A DNA stretch of 37,272 nt from an uncultured SAR116 cluster alpha proteobacterium (GTDB lineage: Bacteria > Pseudomonadota > Alphaproteobacteria > Puniceispirillales > Puniceispirillaceae). The position numbers and the translations under genes were made by a program. Each line of letters opens with the position of its first letter. Within the stretch, counting starts at the first letter, position 1. This document shows, in pieces, positions 8,079-17,349 of the stretch. The notes below the pieces were generated by a model. It did no database searches and was not told the DNA's origin. It saw only the letters and a program-made list of their open reading frames with translations. The stretch is from positions 1-37,272 of the forward strand of contig CACHEI010000023.1 of NCBI GenBank assembly GCA_902578815.1. Direction: 5' to 3'.

Positions 8079-8128
8079 CCCCCCTCCGAAATCGGAGGTC
8101 AGAGGCTTGAGTCCTCTCGGGCGCGCCA
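8079..8128 (+). pseudogene. tRNA-Arg(CCG)-like 3' half with right att-like repeat
   Basis: Read from the 3' end, there is CCA at 8126-8128, discriminator G8125, and acceptor strand CGGGCGC at 8118-8124. A perfect five-pair T-stem follows (AGAGG 8101-8105 with CCTCT 8113-8117, loop CTTGAGT), then a five-base variable loop, and an anticodon loop CTCCGAA (8084-8090, anticodon CCG) at exactly the right distance. The anticodon stem pairs in only two positions, and the upstream bases do not form a D-arm or match the acceptor strand. So only the 3' half is tRNA-like and it should not be functional. 8112-8128 repeats 122-138. It probably marks one end of an integrated element. Confidence 0.5.
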
Positions 8129-8648
8129 GCCTATTGATCCTGCATCGCACCCCGCGTCGAGCAGCGCAACTAGCGAGGTTATAGAAGTCTACTGTAGAGT
8201 TTCATCAACCTCTTTAGACCTATGAAGACAAGCCATCCATCGGGCATTGAAAGACTTAACAAGCCTACGAGGGCAACATCTCAAACAGCTCCTGACAGCA
8301 ACGTTTGCCGTTGGTTATGCCGGCATTGCGTGTTCAAAGATCCCCACCGAGCAAATTCAATTGGCATAGATGCGAATTTGTGAAGAAAATCTGACTACAG
8401 TTACCAGAACTATCCGACAAAACATTAAGCGTTAGACTATTTCTTATGGTCGCTTAAACATCCGGTGACAGTCATTGCCAGTTATAGCACCAAGCAGAGA
8501 CATTTTGGGCATGGTTTGCAGCTTGACTCGAAAGCTCTTGTGATTAACGCTCTTTTTGCCCCTTCAAAAGAAAAGAAGTGTTAGATATTTTTTTGGGGCC
8601 AAGAAAATCAGCGCTTGAGGCTGACAGTAAATCTAAAGGGAGAATGTT

Positions 8649-10235
8649 ATGAATAGACTGTTAAAGAGCTGTTTAGTTGCAGCCACATTGGCGTTGAGCA
8701 ATGTCTCAGCGCATGCTGGAAAGGATGGGGGGACTCTGTCTTTCCTCGTACAGCCTGAGCCACCAACTCTGGCGTCATATGTTTCAACTTCGGGTCCAAT
8801 TGGTTTGGTTATGCCAAAAGTCTATGAGGGTCTATTTGATTATGACAATGACGGAAAAATGATCCCAATCCTTGCCGAAAGTTATGAGATGAGCGCAGAT
8901 GGCAAAACAGTGACATTCAATTTGCGCAAAGGCGTGAAGTGGCACGATGGAAAGCCATTCACTTCTGCCGATGTGCAGTTCACCGTCATGGACGTTCTGA
9001 AAAAGGTTCATCCACGCGGACCCAACTCGTTTCGTGAAGTCAGTGCCATTGAGACACCCGACGCTCATACAGCGATTTTCAAACTGAACAAGCCTGCCCC
9101 ATATATGATGCGCTCCTTCTCAGCTTATGAGTCACCGATGGTGCCAAAGCATCTGCTTGAGGGGCAGGATGTTAAGTCAGCGCCGCTCGCCAACAATCCG
9201 GTCGGTACAGGTCCATTTAAGTTTGTTGAATGGAAAAAAGGTCAATATATCCGCCTGGACAAAAATGAGGATTATTGGCTGGAGGGACTGCCGCACCTGG
9301 ACAGAATTGTAGGGCGGTTCATTCCCGACGCATCAACAAGAACAGCTGCAATGGAAAATGGTGAAGTTCTTTATGCAGCTTACAATGCTATTCCAAACAT
9401 TGATGCTGTTCGCCTCAAGGACCGTGATGACATCGATGTAACAACGGACGGTTATTCAATGATCAACCCGATGGCATTGATTGAGTTCAACACCAAGGAA
9501 GGCCCGTTCGTTGATCCAGCAGTGCGTCGCGCGATTTCAACCGCAATCGACCGCCGCTTCATGATCGACACAATCTTTTTTGGCTATGGCAAGCCCGCCA
9601 CCAGTGCGTTGAGCAGCAACTTCAAGGCAACTAATCTGCATGCTACGATGCCAAATTATCCCGAGCGCGGCGATGTTGCAAAGGCAAATGCAATGCTTGA
9701 TGCAGCGGGCTTTAAGAAGAATTCAGACGGGGTTCGTCTCAACGGTGTTCTTGACATCATTCCCTATGGTGAGGATTGGCGCCGTGCCGGTGAGTATCTA
9801 AAGCAGGTAATGGGAGATATCGGCATCAATCTGGAACTGCGCTATGAGGACGTGCCGACATGGTTGAAGCGTGTCTATCACCGCTATGACTTCCAGATGA
9901 ACGTCAATTACTTCTATCAGCTTCCAGACCCTGTGCTCGGTGTACATAGACATTACGGCACTGACCAGATCCGTAAAGGTACACATTTTGTAAACTCCTC
10001 GCGATACAGCAATCCGACCCTTGATGCCTTGCTCGACTCAGGTGCTGGTGAGCCCGACGCAGCAAAACGCACAGCAGCATATAACGAAATCCAGCAGATC
10101 CTGGCAAATGATATGCCAGTTGTTAACCTCTTTGAGCTGGAATTCCTCGTTGTGTACAACAACAAGCTGAAAGGTGCATATGACTCAGCAATGGGTGCAT
10201 ATGGCTCGTTCCGCGAAGCCTATCTGGATGACTAA
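8649..10235 (+). CDS. ABC transporter substrate-binding protein, family 5 (peptide/nickel type)
   Basis: This 528-residue periplasmic binding protein of the DppA/OppA type captures its ligand for the permeases encoded next. A signal peptide covers about 1-23 (SAHA-GKDGG). The mature chain has the SBP_bac_5 signature region, YEMSADGKTVTFNLRKGVKWHDGKPFTSADV at about 79-109 (quoted here in pieces: TFNLRKGVKWHDGKPF), and NPVGTGPFKFVEWKKG further on. The C-terminal YNEIQQILANDMPVVNLFE is also typical. The mature N-terminus has no lipobox, so it is soluble. AAGGGAGA lies before the ATG. The ligand is not readable from sequence; amidase and formamidase-type neighbours suggest an amide or peptide-like compound. 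Confidence 0.93.
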   Translation: MNRLLKSCLVAATLALSNVSAHAGKDGGTLSFLVQPEPPTLASYVSTSGPIGLVMPKVYEGLFDYDNDGKMIPILAESYEMSADGKTVTFNLRKGVKWHDGKPFTSADVQFTVMDVLKKVHPRGPNSFREVSAIETPDAHTAIFKLNKPAPYMMRSFSAYESPMVPKHLLEGQDVKSAPLANNPVGTGPFKFVEWKKGQYIRLDKNEDYWLEGLPHLDRIVGRFIPDASTRTAAMENGEVLYAAYNAIPNIDAVRLKDRDDIDVTTDGYSMINPMALIEFNTKEGPFVDPAVRRAISTAIDRRFMIDTIFFGYGKPATSALSSNFKATNLHATMPNYPERGDVAKANAMLDAAGFKKNSDGVRLNGVLDIIPYGEDWRRAGEYLKQVMGDIGINLELRYEDVPTWLKRVYHRYDFQMNVNYFYQLPDPVLGVHRHYGTDQIRKGTHFVNSSRYSNPTLDALLDSGAGEPDAAKRTAAYNEIQQILANDMPVVNLFELEFLVVYNNKLKGAYDSAMGAYGSFREAYLDD

Positions 10236-10244
10236 AAAGCAGGT

Positions 10245-10269
10245 CTGGGCCCGAGTTTTTCGGGCCCAG
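10245..10269 (+). terminator. GC-rich hairpin between binding protein and permease genes
   Basis: CTGGGCCCG (10245-10253) pairs perfectly with CGGGCCCAG (10261-10269) across loop AGTTTTT. It sits nine bases after the binding-protein stop and 56 bases before the permease start. No U-run follows, so it is probably a partial terminator or a 3' mRNA stabiliser that lets the binding protein be made in excess of the membrane subunits, as known for many binding-protein operons. Confidence 0.65.
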
Positions 10270-10325
10270 CTCCTTCACGGATTCTCAAAAAAACTCTCTG
10301 CAGATATTATGAAAATTTTATTGCC

Positions 10326-11312
10326 ATGACCCAGTCCACCAAAATCATCAGATATGTAAGCAGGCGGGTGTTTCAGGGCGTGCCTATCATAATTGCTATC
10401 ATTGTAATCAATTTCTTTCTGCTTAATCTGGCAGAAGGCGATGCTGTTGATGTGCTTGCCGGTGAGGCTGGCTCAGCAACGCCAGAATACATGGCGCAAC
10501 TGCGGGCCAAATTCGGCCTCGATCAACCACTTCCGGTGCAGTTGCTTGTTTATCTGAAAAATGTGCTTGCCCTCGATCTTGGTTATTCCTTCCGCCACGA
10601 CATGCCAGTCAGCGACCTGATTTTTGACAGGTTTTTTGCAACTGGCTTACTGATGACATGCACAATCCTGTTAGCGGTTGGCTTTGGTGTTCTTTTGGGC
10701 TTGCTTGCAGCAATGCAGTTGAACACTTGGAAAGACGCTGTCATTACGGTTTTTGCGCTTATTACCTATGCCACTCCCCTGTTCTGGGTCGGCCTAATGA
10801 TGATTGTTGTGTTCTCGCTAAAGCTGGGCTGGTTGCCAACGAGTGGCATGGAGAATGTTGCCGCCTTCTATGAGGGATGGGACCGGGCAAAAGATATTGC
10901 TGTGCATCTCATCCTGCCAACGATCACGCTGTCTCTGTTTTATCTGGCGCTCTACACACGTATGATGCGGGCCTCAATGCTTGAACAATATGGTCAGGAC
11001 TATGTGGTGACAGCCAGAGCCAAGGGGCTCACAGAACGGCGAATAACCTTTGTCCATGTCTTACGTAATGCTCTTCTCCCCGTTGTGACGATGGCAGGTG
11101 TTCAGGTTGGTGCCCTCATCGGTGGGTCAGTGATTGTCGAGTCAGTTTTTGCATGGCCTGGCCTTGGAATGCTGGCCTTTGAGTCGCTGTTTGCCAGAGA
11201 TCTCAATCTGCTCCTTGGTATTTTCATGCTGTCATCGATTTTAGTTATTGTGGTCAATTTGATAGTGGACATTATCTACTGTTTCCTCGACCCACGGATC
11301 GAGGTTTCCTGA
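10326..11312 (+). CDS. ABC transporter permease, DppB/OppB type
   Basis: This is a 328-residue inner-membrane permease of the peptide/nickel importer class. The first transmembrane segment is at about 19-37 and the periplasmic loop has the family text TPEYMAQLRAKFGLDQPLPVQ (21 residues, residues about 52-72; core RAKFGLDQPLP). Five further hydrophobic helices follow. The cytoplasmic EAA loop that docks the ATPase reads TARAKGLTERRITFVHVLRNA. The C-terminal FLDPRIEVS matches the usual FxDPR ending. It follows the binding-protein gene after the hairpin and is separated from the second permease by one base (TGAGATG). Confidence 0.93.
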   Translation: MTQSTKIIRYVSRRVFQGVPIIIAIIVINFFLLNLAEGDAVDVLAGEAGSATPEYMAQLRAKFGLDQPLPVQLLVYLKNVLALDLGYSFRHDMPVSDLIFDRFFATGLLMTCTILLAVGFGVLLGLLAAMQLNTWKDAVITVFALITYATPLFWVGLMMIVVFSLKLGWLPTSGMENVAAFYEGWDRAKDIAVHLILPTITLSLFYLALYTRMMRASMLEQYGQDYVVTARAKGLTERRITFVHVLRNALLPVVTMAGVQVGALIGGSVIVESVFAWPGLGMLAFESLFARDLNLLLGIFMLSSILVIVVNLIVDIIYCFLDPRIEVS

Positions 11313-11313
11313 G

Positions 11314-12147
11314 ATGTCAACATTCTGGCAACGCTACAGGCGCAACAAGTCCGCCGTTTTCGGCCTCGCTGTCATTCTTATTGTAATCATCATGGCAGTG
11401 ACAGCGAACTTCTTGTACCCGTTCGACCCCTTCAGACTAGCTGGAAAGCCCCTGTCTGGGCCGGGAATGAATGGATTTCTGCTTGGCAGCGACTCACTTG
11501 GCCGGGATGTCGCTGCAGGCATAGTGCATGGTGCTAAGACGAGTTTGCTTATTGGCCTAATCGCAACGCTTGTTGCGGTTTTAATTGGCATCGTTTTTGG
11601 TGCCTTTTCTGGATATTATGGTGGTCGTCTTGATGATTTTTTGATGCGCGTTACCGAGATTTTTCAGACAATTCCATCCTTCATTTTTGCGATTCTACTG
11701 GTGGCCATCATGAAGCCATCGATCGTCAGTATAGTCATCGCTATTGCCGTGGTGTCATGGCCTGGTGTGGCGAGACTTGTCAGGGGCGAGTTTTTAGCGC
11801 TGAAGAGTCGGGAATTTGTTCAGGCCTGTCACACCCTTGGCATGAGTGATTTAAGGATCATGCTGCGTGAAATTCTTCCAAACTGCATGAGTCCGATTAT
11901 TGTCATTGGCTCGCTGATGGTTGCTACGGCTATTCTGATCGAGAGCGGTCTTGCCTTTCTGGGGTTGGGGGATCCCAATATCATGAGTTGGGGATTTCAG
12001 ATTGGTGCAGGACGGACCATGCTTCGCTCGGCATGGTGGGTTTGCACCTTCCCCGGGGTCGCAATCCTAATCACAGTTTTGGCAATTAATCTTGTCGGTG
12101 AGGGGCTGAATGATGCCCTGAACCCCCGGTTGCGAGAGAGAATTTGA
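11314..12147 (+). CDS. ABC transporter permease, DppC/OppC type
   Basis: This 277-residue second permease has an N-terminal helix at about 14-34 and the periplasmic stretch with FLLGSDSLGRDVAAGIVHGAK, the conserved 'G(T/S)DxxGRD' motif of OppC/DppC proteins. Several transmembrane helices follow, with the EAA loop CHTLGMSDLRIMLREILPN. The C-terminus ends LNDALNPRLRERI, near the family's NDxLDPR. Its stop TGA overlaps the TTG start of the ATPase gene (12144-12147), so the two are translationally coupled. It forms the membrane channel as a heterodimer with the upstream permease. Confidence 0.93.
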   Translation: MSTFWQRYRRNKSAVFGLAVILIVIIMAVTANFLYPFDPFRLAGKPLSGPGMNGFLLGSDSLGRDVAAGIVHGAKTSLLIGLIATLVAVLIGIVFGAFSGYYGGRLDDFLMRVTEIFQTIPSFIFAILLVAIMKPSIVSIVIAIAVVSWPGVARLVRGEFLALKSREFVQACHTLGMSDLRIMLREILPNCMSPIIVIGSLMVATAILIESGLAFLGLGDPNIMSWGFQIGAGRTMLRSAWWVCTFPGVAILITVLAINLVGEGLNDALNPRLRERI

Positions 12148-13802
12148 CAGAAAACCTTCTTCAAATAGACAATCTGTTCATTGAACTGCCTGCTGGTTCT
12201 GAGCGACAATACGCGGTTCAAGACCTGTCATTGGAACTTGCTCCGGGTGAAACGCTTTGCGTTGTGGGTGAGAGTGGGTCCGGCAAATCATTGACGGCAC
12301 GCGCGGTCATGGGACTTTTACCAGCACCACATGTTCGCGTTTCTGACGGACAGATCAATTTCAATGGTGAAGATGTAACCATGGCAACCTATGACAGGTT
12401 GCGAGACATTCGCGGCAGCGAAATTTCGATGATTTTTCAGGAACCAATGACCGCACTGAATCCTGTAATGTCCATAGGCAGCCAAATCGACGAGATTTTT
12501 CGCTATCATGTGAGTATGTCCCGCTCCAAGCGGCTTGAACGTGCGATAGAATTGCTTCGAGACGTCAATTTGCCAAATCCAGATCAAATTATGAATGCCT
12601 ACCCTCACGAGCTATCCGGTGGGCAGCGGCAACGCTCAATGATTGCGATGGCACTGGCGCTAAAACCACAGATTTTGATTGCTGATGAACCAACAACCGC
12701 ACTTGATGTGACAACCCAGGCGCAGATTTTGAAATTGATCCGCGATATGCAGACTGCCAGCAATACCGGCGTGCTGTTTATCACCCATGATTTCGGTGTT
12801 GTCGCTGATATTGCTGACCGTGTAGTGGTGATGCAGCATGGCCTTGTTGTGGAAAGTGGAACGGTAAATCAGGTGCTGAATTTGCCTCAACATCCCTATA
12901 CGCAGGCTCTTATCAGCGCAGTACCAAGCCTCATGCCGCGCAAGGCGCGCTCGAGATCAGAAAAAACTGTGTTGCAGGTCAGGGGCTTGAACAAGACTTT
13001 TGGCGGTGGAAAAAGTTTCTTTGGCCTCGGCAAACCAAATCGCGAAGTCAGAGCTGTAAAGAATGTTGAGCTTGATCTTCACAAGGGTGAAACGCTTGGC
13101 GTTGTTGGCGAAAGTGGGTCAGGCAAATCCACGTTAGCGCGATGCATTATTCGGCTGATGGACACGGACTCAGGGGAAATCAGGATTGACGGAAACGAGA
13201 TAAACAGTCTCAGCCGGGCAGAAATGCGTCCTTGGCGGAACAAAATCCAGATGGTCTTTCAGGATCCCTTTGCCTCATTGAATCCAAGAGTGCGGGTGGG
13301 AGATATCATTGCACAGGGTCCGGTTACACTGGGCATTGAGAAGGACGAGGCAATCAAGCGGGCGCGTGAACTTATTTCCATTGTTGGCCTCGATACAAGG
13401 GCTTTTGATCGTTTTCCGCATGAATTTTCTGGTGGTCAGCGGCAGCGTATCGGCATCGCGCGGTCACTTGCGCTCAAACCAGAAATCTTGATTGCCGACG
13501 AGCCAGTTTCAGCGCTTGATGTATCCATTCAGGCACAAATTCTGGAACTTCTGGATGAGATACGTGACCAGATGAACCTCTCTATGCTGTTCATTACACA
13601 TGATTTGCGTGTTGCCGCTCAGGTCTGTGACCGCCTTGCCGTGATGCGCTATGGCGAGATCGTCGAAACAGGTGCTACTGCCGAACTTTTTGCCAATCCA
13701 CAACACAGCTATTCGCGGGATCTTTTAGCCGCGGTGCCCGGCAAGGAGTGGAAAGCCGGAAGCAAACCAAAATCTGCCAAATCCAAGAGGAAATCAGCCT
13801 AG
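12144..13802 (+). CDS. Fused two-domain peptide-type ABC ATPase (DppD-DppF arrangement)
   Basis: This 552-residue cytoplasmic ATPase carries two complete nucleotide-binding domains. The first (about 5-265) has Walker A GESGSGKS near 42-49, signature LSGGQRQRS and Walker B ILIADEPTTALD. The second (about 272-535) has Walker A GESGSGKST near 326-334, Q-loop MVFQDPFASLNP, signature FSGGQRQRIG and Walker B ILIADEPVSALD. Each domain has its switch histidine in FITHD. The TTG start overlaps the preceding stop codon; no better start exists without losing the first strands. The fused form is common for importers of this family and replaces separate DppD and DppF subunits. The amidase gene follows 41 bases downstream. 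Confidence 0.93.
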   Translation: MTENLLQIDNLFIELPAGSERQYAVQDLSLELAPGETLCVVGESGSGKSLTARAVMGLLPAPHVRVSDGQINFNGEDVTMATYDRLRDIRGSEISMIFQEPMTALNPVMSIGSQIDEIFRYHVSMSRSKRLERAIELLRDVNLPNPDQIMNAYPHELSGGQRQRSMIAMALALKPQILIADEPTTALDVTTQAQILKLIRDMQTASNTGVLFITHDFGVVADIADRVVVMQHGLVVESGTVNQVLNLPQHPYTQALISAVPSLMPRKARSRSEKTVLQVRGLNKTFGGGKSFFGLGKPNREVRAVKNVELDLHKGETLGVVGESGSGKSTLARCIIRLMDTDSGEIRIDGNEINSLSRAEMRPWRNKIQMVFQDPFASLNPRVRVGDIIAQGPVTLGIEKDEAIKRARELISIVGLDTRAFDRFPHEFSGGQRQRIGIARSLALKPEILIADEPVSALDVSIQAQILELLDEIRDQMNLSMLFITHDLRVAAQVCDRLAVMRYGEIVETGATAELFANPQHSYSRDLLAAVPGKEWKAGSKPKSAKSKRKSA

Positions 13803-13843
13803 GTCAAAACCCCTCCGATACCCAGACGCTTCAGGGAGAGACA

Positions 13844-15223
13844 ATGTCGGATTTTCTTGGAACCATTGAGAGCCTTGCAGACTGCTATGCCGAGGGAAGT
13901 CTGCAACCGAGCCAAGTTGTTGCCGCTCATATTGATCAAATCAAAAAAAAGGAGGCAAAGCTTGGTGCGTTTCAGCATGTCTTCTTTGAGGAGGCCATGG
14001 AACACGCCATCGCAGCCGACGATGCCTTGGCTAATGGCTACAGGCTGGGACCCTTTCATGGCATTCCATTTGCGCTGAAAGATATTTATGAATGTGAGGG
14101 GCAGATTTGTACGCATGGGTCGATGGTTCACAAGGACCGTGTATCATCCTTCACAGGGACTATTGTTCACCGTCTGCTTGCTGCAGGGGGCATACTGCTT
14201 GGTCGCACAAAGACCGTTGAGCATGCCTTCGGGGCATGGGGAACAAACCAGAAAATGGGAAGCCCAAGCAATCCATGGAAAGAGGATGAACATCATATTG
14301 CCGGAGGCTCGTCCTCAGGGTCGGCAGTCGCCACTGCTGCCGGCATGGCGGTTTGCGCAATCGGCTCTGATACTGGCGGTTCTGTTCGACTGCCAGCGGC
14401 ATTCTGCGGTGTCACAGGATTGAAAGTCACAGAGGGGCGACTTGAGTGCGAAGGTATCATGCCTCTATCACAGACCCTTGACACGCCCGGTCCAATCACC
14501 CAGACAGTTGCCGACAGTGTCATTCTATTTGATATAATGGCGGGACACGATGGCAGAATGATTGACGCTAACAGACGAGACAGTGCGGGCATATACGCAG
14601 CGTTGGCAGGCACGGTGGCAGGGTTGAGACTTGGCAGCCTATCCGATTTAGAACGGTCAAATTGCTCCGACGCAGTTTTGGCCAGTTATAATAATGCTCT
14701 TAATGCCCTTGAGGAAATGGGAGCAATCATTTCCACTTTTTGCTCACCTCATAGCTATGCCGATCTTGCGGATGACAATGGCATCATCACAGCGATTGAG
14801 GCCTATTTCAATCATGGTCATCTCTATGAGCAGGCAGATTTGCCAATGGATGATGATGTGCGGAAGCGGGTATTGTCCGGCAAGGCATATCCGGCATATG
14901 CCTACCTAGAAATGCTTCAACAACGGCGCAATAAAAGCCGGCAATTCATTTCAGCAATGCAGGGTTTTGACGCCATTCTGACGCCGACCACGACCAGCAC
15001 GGCGCCGCCTCTGAACAAGGTTGATCAATCCATATCCCCTGCACATTTCACCCGACCATTCAATTATCTTGGACTTTGTGCTCTGAGTGTTCCTATTGGT
15101 TTGGCAGATAATGGTCTGCCACTCGGTATACAAATTGTTGCGAGGCCGAATGATGAAGCAATGGCTGTCCGCGTCGGCAATTTTCTTGAAAAGGCCTTAC
15201 CCAAAATCGGACGCCCCAATTAA
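13844..15223 (+). CDS. Amidase signature family hydrolase
   Basis: This 459-residue enzyme of the amidase signature family hydrolyses an amide to a carboxylate and ammonia or an amine. The Ser-Ser-Lys triad can be placed as Lys79 (PFALKDIY), Ser156 in the GGSSSGSA glycine-serine motif, and the nucleophile Ser180 in GSDTGGSVR. The frame is open back to 13748, overlapping the ATPase. The ATG at 13844 is preferred because AGGGAGAG sits just before it and the extra residues are not family-like. It resembles GatA, but with no gatB/gatC nearby it is more likely catabolic. Placement directly behind the ABC importer suggests it acts on the imported substrate. It ends tail-to-tail with the next gene, the stop codons overlapping. 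Confidence 0.9.
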   Translation: MSDFLGTIESLADCYAEGSLQPSQVVAAHIDQIKKKEAKLGAFQHVFFEEAMEHAIAADDALANGYRLGPFHGIPFALKDIYECEGQICTHGSMVHKDRVSSFTGTIVHRLLAAGGILLGRTKTVEHAFGAWGTNQKMGSPSNPWKEDEHHIAGGSSSGSAVATAAGMAVCAIGSDTGGSVRLPAAFCGVTGLKVTEGRLECEGIMPLSQTLDTPGPITQTVADSVILFDIMAGHDGRMIDANRRDSAGIYAALAGTVAGLRLGSLSDLERSNCSDAVLASYNNALNALEEMGAIISTFCSPHSYADLADDNGIITAIEAYFNHGHLYEQADLPMDDDVRKRVLSGKAYPAYAYLEMLQQRRNKSRQFISAMQGFDAILTPTTTSTAPPLNKVDQSISPAHFTRPFNYLGLCALSVPIGLADNGLPLGIQIVARPNDEAMAVRVGNFLEKALPKIGRPN

Positions 15224-17349
15224 GCGTCTTTCGGGCTCTTGTTGGTATCCACAAACTTTTTGACGACGTTTCGCAGAAGACGGGACACGTTATTGTCAAA
15301 ATCATTCCATGGCAGGCTACCACAAAAGGTAATCGAACCTACAGCAAAAACTTCTCCACCAGATGGCGTTTTAACATACACCATATCGGCGCGCTTTGCC
15401 TGCGCTTCACTGTCTCCTGACAGATTAGTAAGGTGAGTGAGCTGTTCTTCTGGCACAAGCATGAAACGTTCACCAAAGGACTGTGCAAGGATTGTGATGT
15501 CCAGTCCGTTATCGAGCTCAGGGTCGATACGATCAAGCTCGAAACCGGCTGCGCCGTTGCCACTAAAGCCAAAATCACCAATCACATCATCATTGATTTT
15601 GTTAAAAACCCAATCAAAAGTGGGATCAAAACAAATGCGTTTATACCCTCCGCCAGTAAACACGCCCTGCGCGGTAAAACCAATCCCCACAAGCTGCTGG
15701 GGCGGTCTTGCATTTCGTCTCCATAATCCACCATAGGATCCATCAAAGCCATTGTAATATTCGCCTGGTTCTGATGCCCACGCACGTAATCCATCCTCAG
15801 CCCGGCGTATTTCAAGCAGTTCGGGATCTTCCGCATGTCTGACAATTCGCCAGTAGAAACCATTCCCACCAAGATAGATCAATCGCCCACCTCCATCGCG
15901 GTAGGCCATTAGGGCATCCAACATTGCCGTGGTATGATATTCCGGGTGGGTGCCAGTCATCAAGGCATCGTAACACCTTATAACTTCAACGCCCTCACGA
16001 TCAAGCTCATCATCCGTGATGATGTCATAGTCTATGTTCTGGTTATGCAACCATGAGATGAGATGACTGTCAGCCTGAAAATGGCGCAATCCGGAACAGT
16101 CAGCTGCTCCAAAAGTTATGTATCCCGGACGAAGATTAAAAAGTGGCCTTTTGCACGAGGCATGACAGATGCCGCTCCCATCACGAAAAATGTTGTAGGT
16201 GGATAATCCATATTCGGGATAGGCCGCTGGATTATGGGGATAGGCTCCATCGGCGACAATGCGATCCTGCCAAGATGGCGTATAATCCGGGCGCGCATGG
16301 TTTCCATAGATTGTATATGTAAAGGTGGAGACCAGCACACACAGCTTGGCCGCTTGCGTTCCTTTTGGAGGGCAAACAAAAAATGGCATAGCGTCTTCAT
16401 GCTTACCGCTGGAGATACGCATCACATAAACCCCAGATGGCATGGATTTTGGCAGTTCGAAGGAAAAGCTGGTCTCCCAGTCAAAATCAAAGATAGCATC
16501 CTCATTGAAATGTATTGCTGCATAATGCTGAGGTTTGTGACGCCAGCACATTTCACTGGCATCCCATAGGCTGCATCGGACAGCGCGGATCGGCGCATTC
16601 ACCAGGCACAGTTCCTGGCCTGCCGCGCCAAGAGCGCTTGGTACGCGCATTGAAGTCATCTCATCAGCAAGGTTCCATCTTTCAACCACTACCCCGTCAA
16701 CAGTCAACGCAGGTGCTTCAATCCTGCCGTTAAAAAACTGCGCTACTGAACCACCATGCTCGTGCGCTGCAAGGAAAAGTGTCCCATTGAGAGAAGGAGC
16801 TATATCTGTTTTCGCCTCTACACTCAGGCTTTCATCCCTGGCATTGTTGCGGATTTGATCAACCCGCAATGTCATGCGCCCATAAGCGTCAATCATCGCG
16901 GCAATTTTGTACCACCAGTTCAAGCTTATGGGCCTTGGTGCAACCAACTCAGTCGAGGCGACTGCCCAGCAGACCTGACCCTCTCCATTAATGTTGATCT
17001 CCTTATTCCCCAATGACATGATCGTTTGCGGTTTACCCGTCAAAATGGTTGGCTTAACGATTACAGAAAATTCGACTTTTTTGCTTCCAATGTACGAAAT
17101 ACTTCCCGCAGCCACAGCATGTGAACCAGAGGTAAAATTCTGTTCCTTGCCCTCAAATTCCAGAGGCGCAAAAAAATCATCGCAGCATGTCTCAACAATA
17201 CCCATACCGGATGGGTTAGCGTCAGCCGAAATCGAACGGAACAGACGCGCCATTACGGAGGTTCCTGTTTTACAGGAGACCTTAAAATCGATTGTTTCAC
17301 CGGGTCGCGTTGATAGTCTATTCGTATAACCGATAAGATTGATTGTCAT
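15220..17349 (-). CDS. N,N-dimethylformamidase large-subunit-like protein
   Basis: This 709-residue protein resembles the large (beta) subunit of N,N-dimethylformamidase, an iron amidohydrolase that splits formamides. An N-terminal beta region (about 1-85) is followed by a LamG-like lectin fold (about 90-235, with LFLAAHEHGGSVAQFFNGRIEAP). The catalytic C-terminal part (about 300-690) has MPFFVCPP, STFTYTIYGNHARPDY, DIITDDELDREG, GTHPEYHT, YLGGNGFYWR and a DWVFNKI segment. The known enzyme binds Fe through two Tyr and one Glu; candidates are present, but I cannot assign them without a structure. The small alpha subunit is not visible nearby, so the true substrate may differ. It is divergent from the cupin gene. 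Confidence 0.8.
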   Translation of the reverse strand: MTINLIGYTNRLSTRPGETIDFKVSCKTGTSVMARLFRSISADANPSGMGIVETCCDDFFAPLEFEGKEQNFTSGSHAVAAGSISYIGSKKVEFSVIVKPTILTGKPQTIMSLGNKEININGEGQVCWAVASTELVAPRPISLNWWYKIAAMIDAYGRMTLRVDQIRNNARDESLSVEAKTDIAPSLNGTLFLAAHEHGGSVAQFFNGRIEAPALTVDGVVVERWNLADEMTSMRVPSALGAAGQELCLVNAPIRAVRCSLWDASEMCWRHKPQHYAAIHFNEDAIFDFDWETSFSFELPKSMPSGVYVMRISSGKHEDAMPFFVCPPKGTQAAKLCVLVSTFTYTIYGNHARPDYTPSWQDRIVADGAYPHNPAAYPEYGLSTYNIFRDGSGICHASCKRPLFNLRPGYITFGAADCSGLRHFQADSHLISWLHNQNIDYDIITDDELDREGVEVIRCYDALMTGTHPEYHTTAMLDALMAYRDGGGRLIYLGGNGFYWRIVRHAEDPELLEIRRAEDGLRAWASEPGEYYNGFDGSYGGLWRRNARPPQQLVGIGFTAQGVFTGGGYKRICFDPTFDWVFNKINDDVIGDFGFSGNGAAGFELDRIDPELDNGLDITILAQSFGERFMLVPEEQLTHLTNLSGDSEAQAKRADMVYVKTPSGGEVFAVGSITFCGSLPWNDFDNNVSRLLRNVVKKFVDTNKSPKDA

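Larger units (their letters stand above)
7847..8648. other. Long gene-free stretch with box C and a tRNA-Arg remnant
   Basis: No protein gene is supported over about 800 bases. It contains a perfect inverted repeat at 7971-7983, a tRNA-Arg-like 3' half ending at 8128, and then about 500 bases in which I see no gene, tRNA or clear repeat. The last part contains the promoter and ribosome binding site (AAGGGAGA) of the binding-protein gene at 8649. Confidence 0.5.

Noticed and set aside
8052..8128. Functional tRNA-Arg
   Set aside because: Only the T-arm, variable loop, anticodon loop and acceptor 3' strand fit; the anticodon stem, D-arm and acceptor 5' strand do not pair.
13748..13843. Amidase start inside the ATPase gene
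   Set aside because: The 32 extra residues are the ATPase tail in another frame; AGGGAGAG supports ATG 13844.
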